NCBI GenBank assembly: GCA_017395885.1
Contig: JAFQNM010000106.1
Span: 1 to 20,160 of the forward strand
Reading direction: 5' to 3'
Origin: Clostridia bacterium
Lineage (GTDB): Bacteria > Bacillota > Clostridia > Oscillospirales > CAG-272
Length of the DNA: 20,160 nt
This document shows, one piece after another, positions 7,118 to 13,911 of this stretch. The position numbers were made by a program, and so were the translations under genes. Every line of letters starts with the position of its first letter. Position 1 is the stretch's first letter. The notes beneath the pieces were generated by a model. It saw nothing but the letters and a program-made list of their open reading frames with translations, had not been told where the DNA came from and ran no database searches.

Positions 7118-7164
7118 TCATTTTCTGAGCGACTTCAAAAGAGCGATCTCTCTTTCGTAGCCGT
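7118..7164 (-). repeat. 47-bp direct repeat, copy 2: genuine 3' end of nfo
   Basis: Identical over 47 bases to 5449-5495. Here it is fused in frame to the intact nfo gene and supplies its last 14 codons and stop. Confidence 0.95.
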
Positions 7165-7954
7165 CCAGCTCGTTGGGCGTTTCCAGATAAAAGGGCAGGT
7201 GGCTGATGAGAGGATGGTTTATGACCCTTGCTATTCCCTCAAGGCCGAGAAAGCCCTCGCCTATCTTCTCGTGCCTGTCCTTTGCGGCGCCGAGAGGATT
7301 TTTTGAGTCGTTCAGGTGGATGGCGCAGAGCCTGTCAAGGCCGATAACGGTATCAAAGGTCTCCAGCACCGCATCCGTATCCTGTATAATATCGTAGCCT
7401 CCGTCGGAGATATGGCAGGTGTCAAGGCAAACTCCCACGTGGCTTTTGCAGTCTTCGTCAACCGAATCTATAATTGCACGGATCTCCTCAAAGGTCTTGC
7501 CTATCTCGCTGCCCTTTCCGGCCATGGTCTCAATAAGCACCCTTGTTCCCTGACCGGGGGTGATGACCTCTGAGAGTAGTCTTGCCGTGTTTTCTATTCC
7601 CGCCTCGGCGCCGATACCAACGTGGCAGCCGGGGTGGAAGTTGTAAAGCGCACCGGGAATATCCTCCAGCACCTCCAGGTCCTCCCTCATGGAATCTCTG
7701 GAGTAGCTCCATATCCTGTCCTCTGCAGAGGCAGGATTGAAGGTGTACGGTGCGTGAGCCAGAGGGGGCGCAAAGCCGTTTTCTGAAATAAGCTTGTTGA
7801 GCGCCTCTATATCCTCCCTTGCAGGGCGGCGAAAGCCTCGGCCTCTGGGATTTCTTGTGAAATACTGAAAGGTGTTTGCGCCGATGGAAAGAGCGGTCCT
7901 TCCCATAGCGGCATACCCCTGAGAAACAGAAAGGTGACAGCCTATATAAAACAT
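7118..7954 (-). CDS. nfo: Endonuclease IV (apurinic/apyrimidinic endonuclease)
   Basis: This 278-aa cytoplasmic base-excision-repair enzyme cuts the DNA backbone 5' of abasic sites and removes blocked 3' ends, using three zinc ions. All nine expected metal ligands are visible: His67 (LAHAPY), His107 (NFHPG), Glu142 (IETMAG), Asp178 and His181 (CLDTCH), His213 (IHLND), Asp226 and His228 (DRHEKIG) and Glu258 (YLETP). The length is normal. The start is the ATG at 7954, six bases after a GGAG; a TTG four codons upstream is in frame but poorly placed. Its last 14 codons and stop are duplicated 1.67 kb downstream, and no terminator is found within 100 bp after it. It diverges from the YihY gene. 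Confidence 0.95.
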   Translation of the reverse strand: MFYIGCHLSVSQGYAAMGRTALSIGANTFQYFTRNPRGRGFRRPAREDIEALNKLISENGFAPPLAHAPYTFNPASAEDRIWSYSRDSMREDLEVLEDIPGALYNFHPGCHVGIGAEAGIENTARLLSEVITPGQGTRVLIETMAGKGSEIGKTFEEIRAIIDSVDEDCKSHVGVCLDTCHISDGGYDIIQDTDAVLETFDTVIGLDRLCAIHLNDSKNPLGAAKDRHEKIGEGFLGLEGIARVINHPLISHLPFYLETPNELDGYEREIALLKSLRK

Positions 7955-7999
7955 TGTAAGCTCCAATCTCCGCTTTTGCGGTCAAAAACTCTATACATT

Positions 8000-8028
8000 A
8001 TTATAGCACGCTTTGCGGTGAATTGCAA
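8000..8028 (-). promoter_or_regulatory. Sigma-A promoter of nfo
   Basis: TTGCAA (8023-8028), 17 bp, TATAAT (8000-8005) on the minus strand. Its -35 lies 4 bp from the -35 of the divergent YihY promoter. Confidence 0.72.
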
Positions 8029-8032
8029 TCGT

Positions 8033-8061
8033 TTGACAAAGGACGGTATGTTTGGTATAAT
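8033..8061 (+). promoter_or_regulatory. Consensus sigma-A promoter of the YihY-family gene
   Basis: TTGACA (8033-8038), 17 bp, TATAAT (8056-8061). The leader to the start codon is only about 25 nt. Confidence 0.85.
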
Positions 8062-8093
8062 TGGGGCAGTATATAATATGGAGGAGGAGAGGC

Positions 8094-9011
8094 ATGAAAA
8101 GCGTTAAGGAGTTTGTAAGAAGAGCCTGGGGATATATTCTTCGCTTTTTTGGCATAATGGGCGAGGACCAGATAACGGTATATGCGGCGCAGTCTGCTTT
8201 TTTTCTCATAGTATCCTCCGTTCCCTTTGCCATTCTTCTCATAGGCATTGCCAGATACGTTATAGACGTTGATTGGCTCCTCGGTCTCATCTCAAGGCAC
8301 GTTGGCGGCGAGGCGGGAAGCATTCTTTCCTCTATCGTTGCCGAGGTGGTGGAAAAAACGGGCGCATCTCTCTTCTCCGTTTCCGTTATCACCGTTATAT
8401 GGAGTGCCTCCAGAGGTGTTTATTCCGTCACCAGAGGAATCTCCGTGGCATACGGCGTGCGTCTGAGGGAGAATTTTATCTTTGATATTCTCAGGTCGCT
8501 CATATATACTCTTGTATTTATAATGATGATAATCCTGTCTCTCGTGGCACTTGTCTTTGCAGAGACGATCTTTCGTGCGGCAAGGCCTTATCTGCCCCTG
8601 CCTGCCCTTGTTCCCATGCTTTTCAAAAAGCTGGCTCCCGTTATACTGACCGTGCTGCTGACGCTTTTTTTCGCCCTTATCTACAATACTGTCTCCAGAA
8701 AGGGCCGCAGCTTTTCACACAGCCAGTATAAGGGCCTTTCGGGAACCTTGCCGAGGGGCTTTGCGGCGCAGCTTCCCGGAGCGGTGTTTGCCTCTCTCGG
8801 ATGGGTGCTGTTCTCCTATTTCTTTGCCCTGTATCTCAGATACTTTCCCGGCGTATCGTATCTGTACGGCAGCCTTGCAACCTTGATGATCCTGATGCTC
8901 TGGGTCTACTCCTGTATGCTTATTCTGATGATAGGAGCAGAGATAAACAAGGTCGTGTTCCGCAAATGGGGCTCCCGAAAAAGGAGAAAAAAGCAGACCG
9001 GAGAGGGATAA
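8094..9011 (+). CDS. YihY/BrkB family membrane protein
   Basis: This 305-aa integral membrane protein is of the YihY/BrkB family (PF03631), once labelled ribonuclease BN; the true RNase BN is a different protein and the family's molecular role is unsettled. The family pattern is visible: 'MGEDQITVYAAQSAFFLIVSSVPFAILLIG' near the N terminus, 'WSASRGVYSVTRGISVAYGVRLRENF', 'RGFAAQLPGAVFASLGWVLFSYFFALYLR', and 'YGSLATLMILMLWVYSCMLILMIGAEINKV', with about six membrane helices and a basic tail. The start ATG at 8094 follows GGAGGAGAG; an upstream in-frame ATG at 8061 lacks a site and overlaps the promoter. It is transcribed alone. I see no clear terminator after it. Confidence 0.88.
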   Translation: MKSVKEFVRRAWGYILRFFGIMGEDQITVYAAQSAFFLIVSSVPFAILLIGIARYVIDVDWLLGLISRHVGGEAGSILSSIVAEVVEKTGASLFSVSVITVIWSASRGVYSVTRGISVAYGVRLRENFIFDILRSLIYTLVFIMMIILSLVALVFAETIFRAARPYLPLPALVPMLFKKLAPVILTVLLTLFFALIYNTVSRKGRSFSHSQYKGLSGTLPRGFAAQLPGAVFASLGWVLFSYFFALYLRYFPGVSYLYGSLATLMILMLWVYSCMLILMIGAEINKVVFRKWGSRKRRKKQTGEG

Positions 9012-9089
9012 AGCATATATTTTTCTGCCCTTGCATACGTATTATTAAGGCAAAAAACGGAAAAATGAGAAAAAATTAAAAAAATTTAC

Positions 9090-9118
9090 TTGACAAAATC
9101 CGTCACCGATGATATATT
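9090..9118 (+). promoter_or_regulatory. Sigma-A promoter of the feo operon
   Basis: TTGACA (9090-9095), 17 bp, TATATT (9113-9118). Transcription should begin near 9125, so the palindrome at 9128-9141 lies just after the start, where a bound repressor would block elongation or promoter escape. Confidence 0.82.
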
Positions 9119-9127
9119 ATGTAGTGG

Positions 9128-9141
9128 TTAGCATATGCTAA
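9128..9141. promoter_or_regulatory. Candidate iron-repressor operator 1, TTAGC-N4-GCTAA
   Basis: Perfect 14-bp palindrome TTAGCATATGCTAA about 3-17 bp downstream of the expected feoA start site. The same half-sites and spacing recur at 9414-9427. TTAG...CTAA palindromes are typical of DtxR/IdeR-type metal-dependent repressors; no such regulator gene is in the window. Confidence 0.65.
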
Positions 9142-9160
9142 TCGCCGAAAGGATGATACT

Positions 9161-9373
9161 ATGAACTTAACACAGGCTATAGAAGGAAAAGAGTATATCA
9201 TTCGAGCTATCGAAACTGACGATGAGGAGATGGATAGCTTTCTCTTCTCTCTGGGATGCTACAGCGGAGAGCCTATTACCGTTGTCAGCCACCGCAGAGG
9301 CGGTTGCACCGTTTCTATTAAGGACGGCCGCTATAATATCGACAGTCAGCTTGCAGAAGCTATTATCATCTGA
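9161..9373 (+). CDS. feoA: FeoA-domain ferrous iron transport accessory protein
   Basis: This 70-aa cytoplasmic protein has an SH3-like FeoA fold, the partner that associates with FeoB and is needed for ferrous iron uptake. Typical features are an N-terminal 'EYIIRAIETDDEEMDSFLFSLGCYSGEPITVV' (usual pattern: glycine-rich turn after a helix) and 'DGRYNIDSQLAEAIII' at the end, where family members carry R-x-ALR-like ends. It is first in the operon with feoB, with a 92-bp gap that holds a hairpin and a second operator-like palindrome. The start follows AAAGGATG. Confidence 0.87.
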   Translation: MNLTQAIEGKEYIIRAIETDDEEMDSFLFSLGCYSGEPITVVSHRRGGCTVSIKDGRYNIDSQLAEAIII

Positions 9374-9379
9374 TAATAA

Positions 9380-9406
9380 AGCCGCCTTGGCGGCTGACTT
9401 TTTTGC
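9380..9406 (+). terminator. Hairpin between feoA and feoB
   Basis: The 7-bp stem AGCCGCC / GGCGGCT has a 2-nt loop, followed three bases later by six Ts. It resembles a terminator and would reduce, not necessarily abolish, read-through from feoA into feoB. Confidence 0.6.
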
Positions 9407-9413
9407 CAAGCAG

Positions 9414-9427
9414 TTAGCGGCAGCTAA
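9414..9427. promoter_or_regulatory. Candidate iron-repressor operator 2, TTAGC-N4-GCTAA
   Basis: TTAGC-GGCA-GCTAA, extended to GTTAGC / GCTAAC, 38 bp before the feoB start codon. It has the same half-sites and spacing as the site at 9128-9141. It suggests a second regulated promoter for feoB, though no strong -35/-10 pair could be read here. Confidence 0.6.
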
Positions 9428-9465
9428 CCCATATAAACGTATTCTACAAAGGTAGGTATAAATTT

Positions 9466-11511
9466 ATGAGAATTGCTTTTGCAGGCAATCCAAACAGCGG
9501 TAAGACCACAATGTACAACGCCCTCACCGGCAGAAATGAAAAGGTGGGCAACTGGGCAGGCGTTACCGTTGAGAAAAAGGAGGGCACCATTAAGAGAAGC
9601 TACTGGTCAGGCGATGAGGAGCTTATTGCAGTAGACCTTCCCGGCGCATATTCCATGTCTCCCTTCACCAGCGAGGAGAGCATCACCAGCGCATACGTTA
9701 AGAACGAGCGCCCCGACGTTATTATCAATATCGTGGATGCAACGAACCTTAGCCGAAGCCTGTTTTTCACAACACAGCTTCTTGAGCTGGGCATTCCCGT
9801 TGTGGTTGCTCTCAATAAGAGCGACGTAAATAAGAAAAAGGAAACGAAAATAGATACCGCGGCCCTTTCCAAGGCCCTTTGCTGTCCCGTTTTCATGACC
9901 GTTTCCACCTCAGCAAGGCACGAGGGCCTTGAGGACGTAGTCAAGGCGGCTGTATCCCTTAAGGGTCAGGAGCAGAGAGCTCCCTACGTTCAGGGCAATA
10001 TTGACCTTTCCGATAAAAAGGTAGTTGAGGAGGCAGACAGAAAGAGATTTGCCTTTGTTAATAAGATCGTAGATGGCGTTGAGGAGAGAAAGGTAAAGTC
10101 AAACAAAAAGAACATAAACGATAAGATAGATGCCGTTCTCACAAATAAGTGGGCAGGCATCCCCATCTTTGCAGTAGTAATGTTCCTCGTTTTCCAGATC
10201 TCCCAGACTTGGCTCGGCGTGTGGATAGCCGAGGGCGTTGAGATCGGCGGAGTTGAGATCCCCGGCCTTGTAACACTTATCGATATGTTCAAGGAATGGG
10301 TGGCAGGCGCCCTTGAGGGCGGCAACGAATTTCTTGTTGCTCTTCTCACAGAGGGCATCATCGGCGGTGTTTCTGCCGTTGTTGGCTTCCTCCCTCTCGT
10401 AATGGTAATGTACTTCCTTATTGCGCTTCTTGAGGATTGCGGCTATATGGCAAGAGTTTCCGTAGTTCTTGACCCCATCTTCAAGAAGGTTGGTCTCTCC
10501 GGCAAGTCTGTTATCCCCTTTGTTATCGGCACAGGCTGTGCTATTCCCGGCGTTATGGCCTGCCGTACTATCCGCAACGAGCGTGAGAGACGTGCAACCG
10601 CAATGCTTGCTCCCTTTATGCCCTGCGGCGCAAAGCTTCCCGTTATCGCCCTCTTTGCAGGTGCGTTCTTCGGAGATGCTCCCTGGGTGGGCACTCTCAT
10701 GTATTTTGTGGGAATTCTTGTTATCCTTCTCGGTGCACTTCTTATCAATAAGATCACAGGATATAAGAACAGAAAGTCATACTTTATCATTGAGCTTCCC
10801 GAATATAAGGCGCCCAGCGTTTGGCGTGCATTCAAGTCTATGTGCTCCCGCGGATGGTCTTACATAGTAAAGGCAGGAACCATCATCCTCCTTTGCAACG
10901 CAGCAGTATATATCATGCAGTCCTTCACTTGGAGCTTCAAGCTTGTTGAGGAAGGGGCTGAGAGCACGTCTATCCTCGCATCCATCGCAGGCCCCATTGC
11001 AATTCTTTTGGTTCCCATCGGCGTCAAGGCGTGGGAAATGGCAGCAGCGGCAGTAACAGGCTTTATAGCAAAGGAAAACGTTGTTGGTACTCTTGCGGTT
11101 TGCTACGGCATCTCCAACCTTATAGATACAGAGGAGCTTGCAATGGCAGAGGGCGCAGGCAGCGAGGTTGCGGCTGTGTTCGGCATTACAAAGATAGCGG
11201 CACTTGCATACCTTATGTTCAACCTTTTCTCTCCTCCCTGCTTTGCGGCTATCGGCGCTATGAACTCTGAGATGAAGAGCGCAAAATGGCTCTGGGGCGG
11301 CATTGGCCTCCAGCTTGCAGTTGGCTATACTATCGCATATCTCGTATATACGATAGGTACGCTCATCACCGCACCTGAAAGCCTTGCAGCAGTGCCTGCG
11401 ATCTGCGGACTTATAGCAGTTCTCGTATTTGCGGGAATCATTATTTTCCTTATCAACAATACAAACAAGAAAATGAAGAACGAGTATGCTCTCAACGGCA
11501 AGAAGGCATAA
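9466..11511 (+). CDS. feoB: FeoB ferrous iron transporter
   Basis: This 681-aa inner-membrane permease takes up Fe2+ and is gated by an N-terminal GTPase. The G domain shows G1 GNPNSGKT (residues about 7-14), G3 DLPG, G4 NKSD and G5-like SAR, followed by a helical spacer (about 165-220). The membrane part has both Gate motifs: 'GTGCAIPGVMACRTI' with 'MPCGAKLPVIALFAG', and 'LFSPPCFAAIGAM'. About eight or more membrane segments are evident. The ATG at 9466 follows AAGGTAGG. The gene is read after feoA and is followed 11 bp later by a Cys-rich accessory protein. Length and motifs are complete; this is a full, functional-looking FeoB. Confidence 0.96.
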   Translation: MRIAFAGNPNSGKTTMYNALTGRNEKVGNWAGVTVEKKEGTIKRSYWSGDEELIAVDLPGAYSMSPFTSEESITSAYVKNERPDVIINIVDATNLSRSLFFTTQLLELGIPVVVALNKSDVNKKKETKIDTAALSKALCCPVFMTVSTSARHEGLEDVVKAAVSLKGQEQRAPYVQGNIDLSDKKVVEEADRKRFAFVNKIVDGVEERKVKSNKKNINDKIDAVLTNKWAGIPIFAVVMFLVFQISQTWLGVWIAEGVEIGGVEIPGLVTLIDMFKEWVAGALEGGNEFLVALLTEGIIGGVSAVVGFLPLVMVMYFLIALLEDCGYMARVSVVLDPIFKKVGLSGKSVIPFVIGTGCAIPGVMACRTIRNERERRATAMLAPFMPCGAKLPVIALFAGAFFGDAPWVGTLMYFVGILVILLGALLINKITGYKNRKSYFIIELPEYKAPSVWRAFKSMCSRGWSYIVKAGTIILLCNAAVYIMQSFTWSFKLVEEGAESTSILASIAGPIAILLVPIGVKAWEMAAAAVTGFIAKENVVGTLAVCYGISNLIDTEELAMAEGAGSEVAAVFGITKIAALAYLMFNLFSPPCFAAIGAMNSEMKSAKWLWGGIGLQLAVGYTIAYLVYTIGTLITAPESLAAVPAICGLIAVLVFAGIIIFLINNTNKKMKNEYALNGKKA

Positions 11512-11522
11512 TAATTAGAGCT

Positions 11523-11702
11523 ATGAAAGAAACAATAATCGTAACGGCACTGATCGTAGCCATTCTCGGGCTTGCCATATTCTACGTTGTCCGCTCAAAA
11601 AAGCAGGGTAGAAGATGTATCGGCTGTCCCGATTCAAAGACCTGTCCGTCAGCAAAAAACGGCGGATGCAGCTGCGGCTGCTCGGATAAAAACGCTGATT
11701 AA
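11523..11702 (+). CDS. FeoB-associated Cys-rich membrane protein
   Basis: This 59-aa protein has one N-terminal membrane helix (about residues 5-23), a basic RSKKQGRR patch and a cytoplasmic tail with six cysteines: Cys32, Cys35, Cys41, Cys49, Cys51 and Cys53 (CIGC, then CSCGC). This matches the FeoB-associated Cys-rich family (PF12669), found beside feoB in many Firmicutes; a role in receiving or sensing iron is assumed but not established. It follows feoB by 11 bp, has only a weak ribosome site, and ends just before a strong terminator, so it belongs to the feo operon. Confidence 0.88.
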   Translation: MKETIIVTALIVAILGLAIFYVVRSKKQGRRCIGCPDSKTCPSAKNGGCSCGCSDKNAD

Positions 11703-11706
11703 CACA

Positions 11707-11740
11707 AAAGATCCCTGATTTCTCAGGGATCTTTATTTTT
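11707..11740 (+). terminator. Bidirectional intrinsic terminator between feo and trxB
   Basis: Perfect 12-bp stem AAAGATCCCTGA / TCAGGGATCTTT with a 4-nt loop, then ATTTTT. The A run on the other side lets it also serve trxB, which ends at 11750 on the minus strand. Confidence 0.88.
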
Positions 11741-11749
11741 GATCATGGC

Positions 11750-12709
11750 TTATATGGCCGGGGTTATTTGTGGAAGGCTCAGATCTGAGGTGAGCCCTTG
11801 GATATATTCCTCGGCAAGATGGGCGCTGACGGCGCCGTCTGCGGCGGCAGTCACCACCTGACGCAAACGCTTTGTGCGAACATCACCTGCGGCAAACACT
11901 CCCTCAAGTGATGTCTTGGTCGTTTCATCCGCAATGATATAGCCGTTTTCGTCAAGGCTGAGCTCATCTGCAAAAAGGGCAGACTCAGGCTCTCTTCCAA
12001 TGCTGACAAACAGGCCGTCGAGCTCTATTTTCCGTTCCTCGTTGCTGATCTTGTTCTTTACCGTAACGGCAGTAAGTCTCTTTTCAAAATCAAGCAGAGA
12101 AACGGTGCTGTTCCAGATAAATTCCACGTTTTCGGCCCTCATAAGCGGCTCGTGGTGGATCCTTTCGCCTCTCAGAGTATCTCTGCGATGGATAACGTAA
12201 ACCTTTTTCGCAAGGCGGGAGAGGTAGAGAGAATCCTGAACGGCAGAGTTTCCGCCTCCCACAACTGCCACGGTCTTGTCCTTATAGAACCTTCCATCGC
12301 AGTGGGCGCAGTAGTGAACTCCTCTGCCCGTCAGCTCATCCTCGTGGTCAAGCCCAAGTCTTCTTGGCTTTGCTCCCGTTGCAATTATGACCGTTTTTGC
12401 AAAAAACGTGCCTTGTGAGGTCTCCACTTTTTTGATCCCTTCGGAAAGGCTGACGGAGGTGACCTCTGCATATTCCGTTGCAGCGCCGAAGCGCTCAGCG
12501 CCCTTTTGCATTTTCATTCCCAGGGTAAAGCCGTCCACCCCCTCGTCAAAGCCGGGGTAATTGTCAATATCGCCTGTCAGTGCCATCTGCCCGCCGGGCG
12601 AAATTTTTTCAATTATCAGGGTATCGAGGCCGCCTCTCGCACAGTAGAGAGCTGCGCTGTAGCCGGCAGGGCCTCCGCCCAGAATAACGGTATCGTAAAT
12701 ATGCTCCAT
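11750..12709 (-). CDS. trxB: Thioredoxin reductase (NADPH, FAD-dependent)
   Basis: This 319-aa flavoprotein passes electrons from NADPH through FAD and a redox disulfide to thioredoxin. The FAD-binding GGGPAGYSAA is at residues 11-20, the active-site Cys134-Ala-His-Cys137 (CAHCDG) in the middle, NADPH-binding GGGNSA at 151-156 with HRRDTLR at 174-180, and the C-terminal FAD motif FAAGDVR near 279. HRRxxxR favours NADPH over the ferredoxin-dependent type. An AAAGGAG site lies 11 bp before the ATG, slightly far. The gene shares an upstream region with the divergent Crp/Fnr regulator; I could not read a clear promoter for trxB. Confidence 0.93.
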   Translation of the reverse strand: MEHIYDTVILGGGPAGYSAALYCARGGLDTLIIEKISPGGQMALTGDIDNYPGFDEGVDGFTLGMKMQKGAERFGAATEYAEVTSVSLSEGIKKVETSQGTFFAKTVIIATGAKPRRLGLDHEDELTGRGVHYCAHCDGRFYKDKTVAVVGGGNSAVQDSLYLSRLAKKVYVIHRRDTLRGERIHHEPLMRAENVEFIWNSTVSLLDFEKRLTAVTVKNKISNEERKIELDGLFVSIGREPESALFADELSLDENGYIIADETTKTSLEGVFAAGDVRTKRLRQVVTAAADGAVSAHLAEEYIQGLTSDLSLPQITPAI

Positions 12710-12734
12710 AGCAGAGAAAACTCCTTTAAAATCC

Positions 12735-12761
12735 TTTCGGCGGTATTTACACGGGCCGAAA
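12735..12761. promoter_or_regulatory. Inverted repeat between trxB and the Crp-family gene
   Basis: TTTCGGC (12735-12741) and GCCGAAA (12755-12761) are complementary 7-bp arms around 13 bp that contain the -35 box of the regulator gene. It is a candidate operator shared by the two divergent genes; which protein binds is unknown. Confidence 0.4.
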
Positions 12762-12774
12762 AAAGCTTTATAAT
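12746..12774 (+). promoter_or_regulatory. Sigma-A promoter of the Crp-family regulator
   Basis: TTTACA (12746-12751), 17 bp, TATAAT (12769-12774). The leader to the ATG is about 24 nt. Confidence 0.72.
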
Positions 12775-12803
12775 TGATTTAGAAAAGAAACGAGGTGATT
12801 GTA

Positions 12804-13478
12804 ATGGCAAGAGAAATGTTTGAGCCTGTCTTTCGTGAGATATTCCCCTTTTGGGGAGGCATACCGGAGGAGGACAAGTCTTTTATCTGCGAGAACACCC
12901 TTGCAATGACATATCCCGCAGGCACCACCGTTCACGATTCAACGGAGTGCTCGGGAGTTATTTTCATTCGTTCAGGCTGTCTTCGGGTATATATAATGTC
13001 CGATGAGGGCAAGGATATAACCCTGTATCGCCTCCACGCAGGAGATATCTGTATGCTTTCTGCATCCTGCGTTCTGGAGACGGTTACCTTTGACGTGTTT
13101 GTGGATGCAGAGGAAAACAGCGAATGCTACGTAATAAAGGGCTGTGCCTTCTCCACGGTATCAGAGCGCAATCCTCTGATAAAGATATATGCGCTGGAAA
13201 CGGCGGTCAGCCGCTTTTCCGACGTTATGTGGGTCATGCAGCAGATACTTTTTATGAGCCTTGACCGCCGACTTGCCATTTTTCTTTGGGATGAAACGGC
13301 AAGATGCGGCTCCGATACGGTCAATCTGACTCATGCTGAGATCGCCAGATATATGGGCTCAGCACGAGAGGTGGTATCACGAATGCTCAGGTATTTCTCC
13401 TCCGAGGGCATCGTTGAGGTCTCCCGAGGGGGAGTTCGTGTTATAGATAAGGAGAAGCTTCGTGCCTTAGCCCTCTAA
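12804..13478 (+). CDS. Crp/Fnr-family transcriptional regulator, Cys-rich
   Basis: This 224-aa DNA-binding regulator has an N-terminal cyclic-nucleotide-type beta-roll (about 15-125: 'YPAGTTVHDSTECSGVIFIRSGCLRVYIMSDEGKDITLYRLHAGD' in pieces), a dimer helix, and a winged helix-turn-helix near the C terminus ('LTHAEIARYMGSAREVVSRMLRYFSSEGIVEV'). The residues that hold cAMP in true Crp proteins are not evident. Instead there are about eight cysteines, mostly in the sensor half, without the Fnr N-terminal cluster pattern. The ATG at 12804 is chosen because AGGTGA lies five bases upstream; a GTG three codons earlier is within that site. It is flanked by trxB and trxA, and its end overlaps trxA by 12 bp tail to tail. 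A thiol- or redox-responsive role is inferred from context. Confidence 0.85.
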   Translation: MAREMFEPVFREIFPFWGGIPEEDKSFICENTLAMTYPAGTTVHDSTECSGVIFIRSGCLRVYIMSDEGKDITLYRLHAGDICMLSASCVLETVTFDVFVDAEENSECYVIKGCAFSTVSERNPLIKIYALETAVSRFSDVMWVMQQILFMSLDRRLAIFLWDETARCGSDTVNLTHAEIARYMGSAREVVSRMLRYFSSEGIVEVSRGGVRVIDKEKLRALAL

Positions 13479-13775
13479 GAGTGCAAGGATCTGCGCCTTG
13501 GGGCGTGCTCCGGCAGACTGAGCCGTTATCTTTCCGTTTTTGATAACCACCAGAGTAGGTATGCTTGCAACGTCAAACTCTGCGCTAAGCTCAGGCTCCT
13601 CGTCTACGTTGACCTTTGCAACAACGTATTCGGGATGCTCCTCGCTGATCTCGTCAACGATGGGGGAGACCATGCGGCAGGGGCCGCACCAGTCTGCGTA
13701 GAAATCCAGCAGAACGGTCCTGTCTCCTGAGGTGATGATATCGAAATTCTTGCTTGTTAATTTAATAACTGCCAT
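13467..13775 (-). CDS. trxA: Thioredoxin
   Basis: This 102-aa cytoplasmic disulfide reductase has the canonical WCGPC active site (Cys30 and Cys33), the buried Asp in 'VLLDFYADWCGPC', 'VAKVNVDEEPEL', and the cis-proline loop 'VASIPTLVVIKNGK'. It is reduced by the trxB product encoded about 750 bp away on the same strand. The ATG follows AAAGGAA. A TATAAT -10 (13808-13813) lacks a good -35, and a CRP-like palindrome lies near -41, as in class II activated promoters. The end of the gene overlaps the convergent regulator gene, leaving no room for a terminator between them. Confidence 0.95.
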   Translation of the reverse strand: MAVIKLTSKNFDIITSGDRTVLLDFYADWCGPCRMVSPIVDEISEEHPEYVVAKVNVDEEPELSAEFDVASIPTLVVIKNGKITAQSAGARPKAQILALLEG

Positions 13776-13807
13776 AGTATTAATTCCTTTCTTTGATTTA
13801 CACCCTT

Positions 13808-13849
13808 ATTATACCCTGCTTTGCAGACGATTTCTGTGACGAGGTCACA
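13808..13849 (-). promoter_or_regulatory. trxA promoter with a CRP-like palindrome in place of a -35
   Basis: The -10 TATAAT is at 13808-13813 (minus strand), placing the start site near 13801. The perfect palindrome TGTGAC-GAG-GTCACA (13835-13849) is centred at 13842, about 41 bp upstream. No recognisable -35 hexamer lies at 16-18 bp. This layout fits activation by a Crp/Fnr-family protein, and one is encoded next door. Confidence 0.6.
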
Positions 13850-13911
13850 AATCCTTGTCGAAAGATAGCGAGAATTGTAAAACGGTTTTTTGGGATAATT
13901 GTGTCGAGTTA

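Noticed and set aside
7955..7966. TTG start of nfo four codons upstream
   Set aside because: The ATG at 7954 has a well-spaced GGAG that overlaps the TTG codon; the extra residues are not a family feature.
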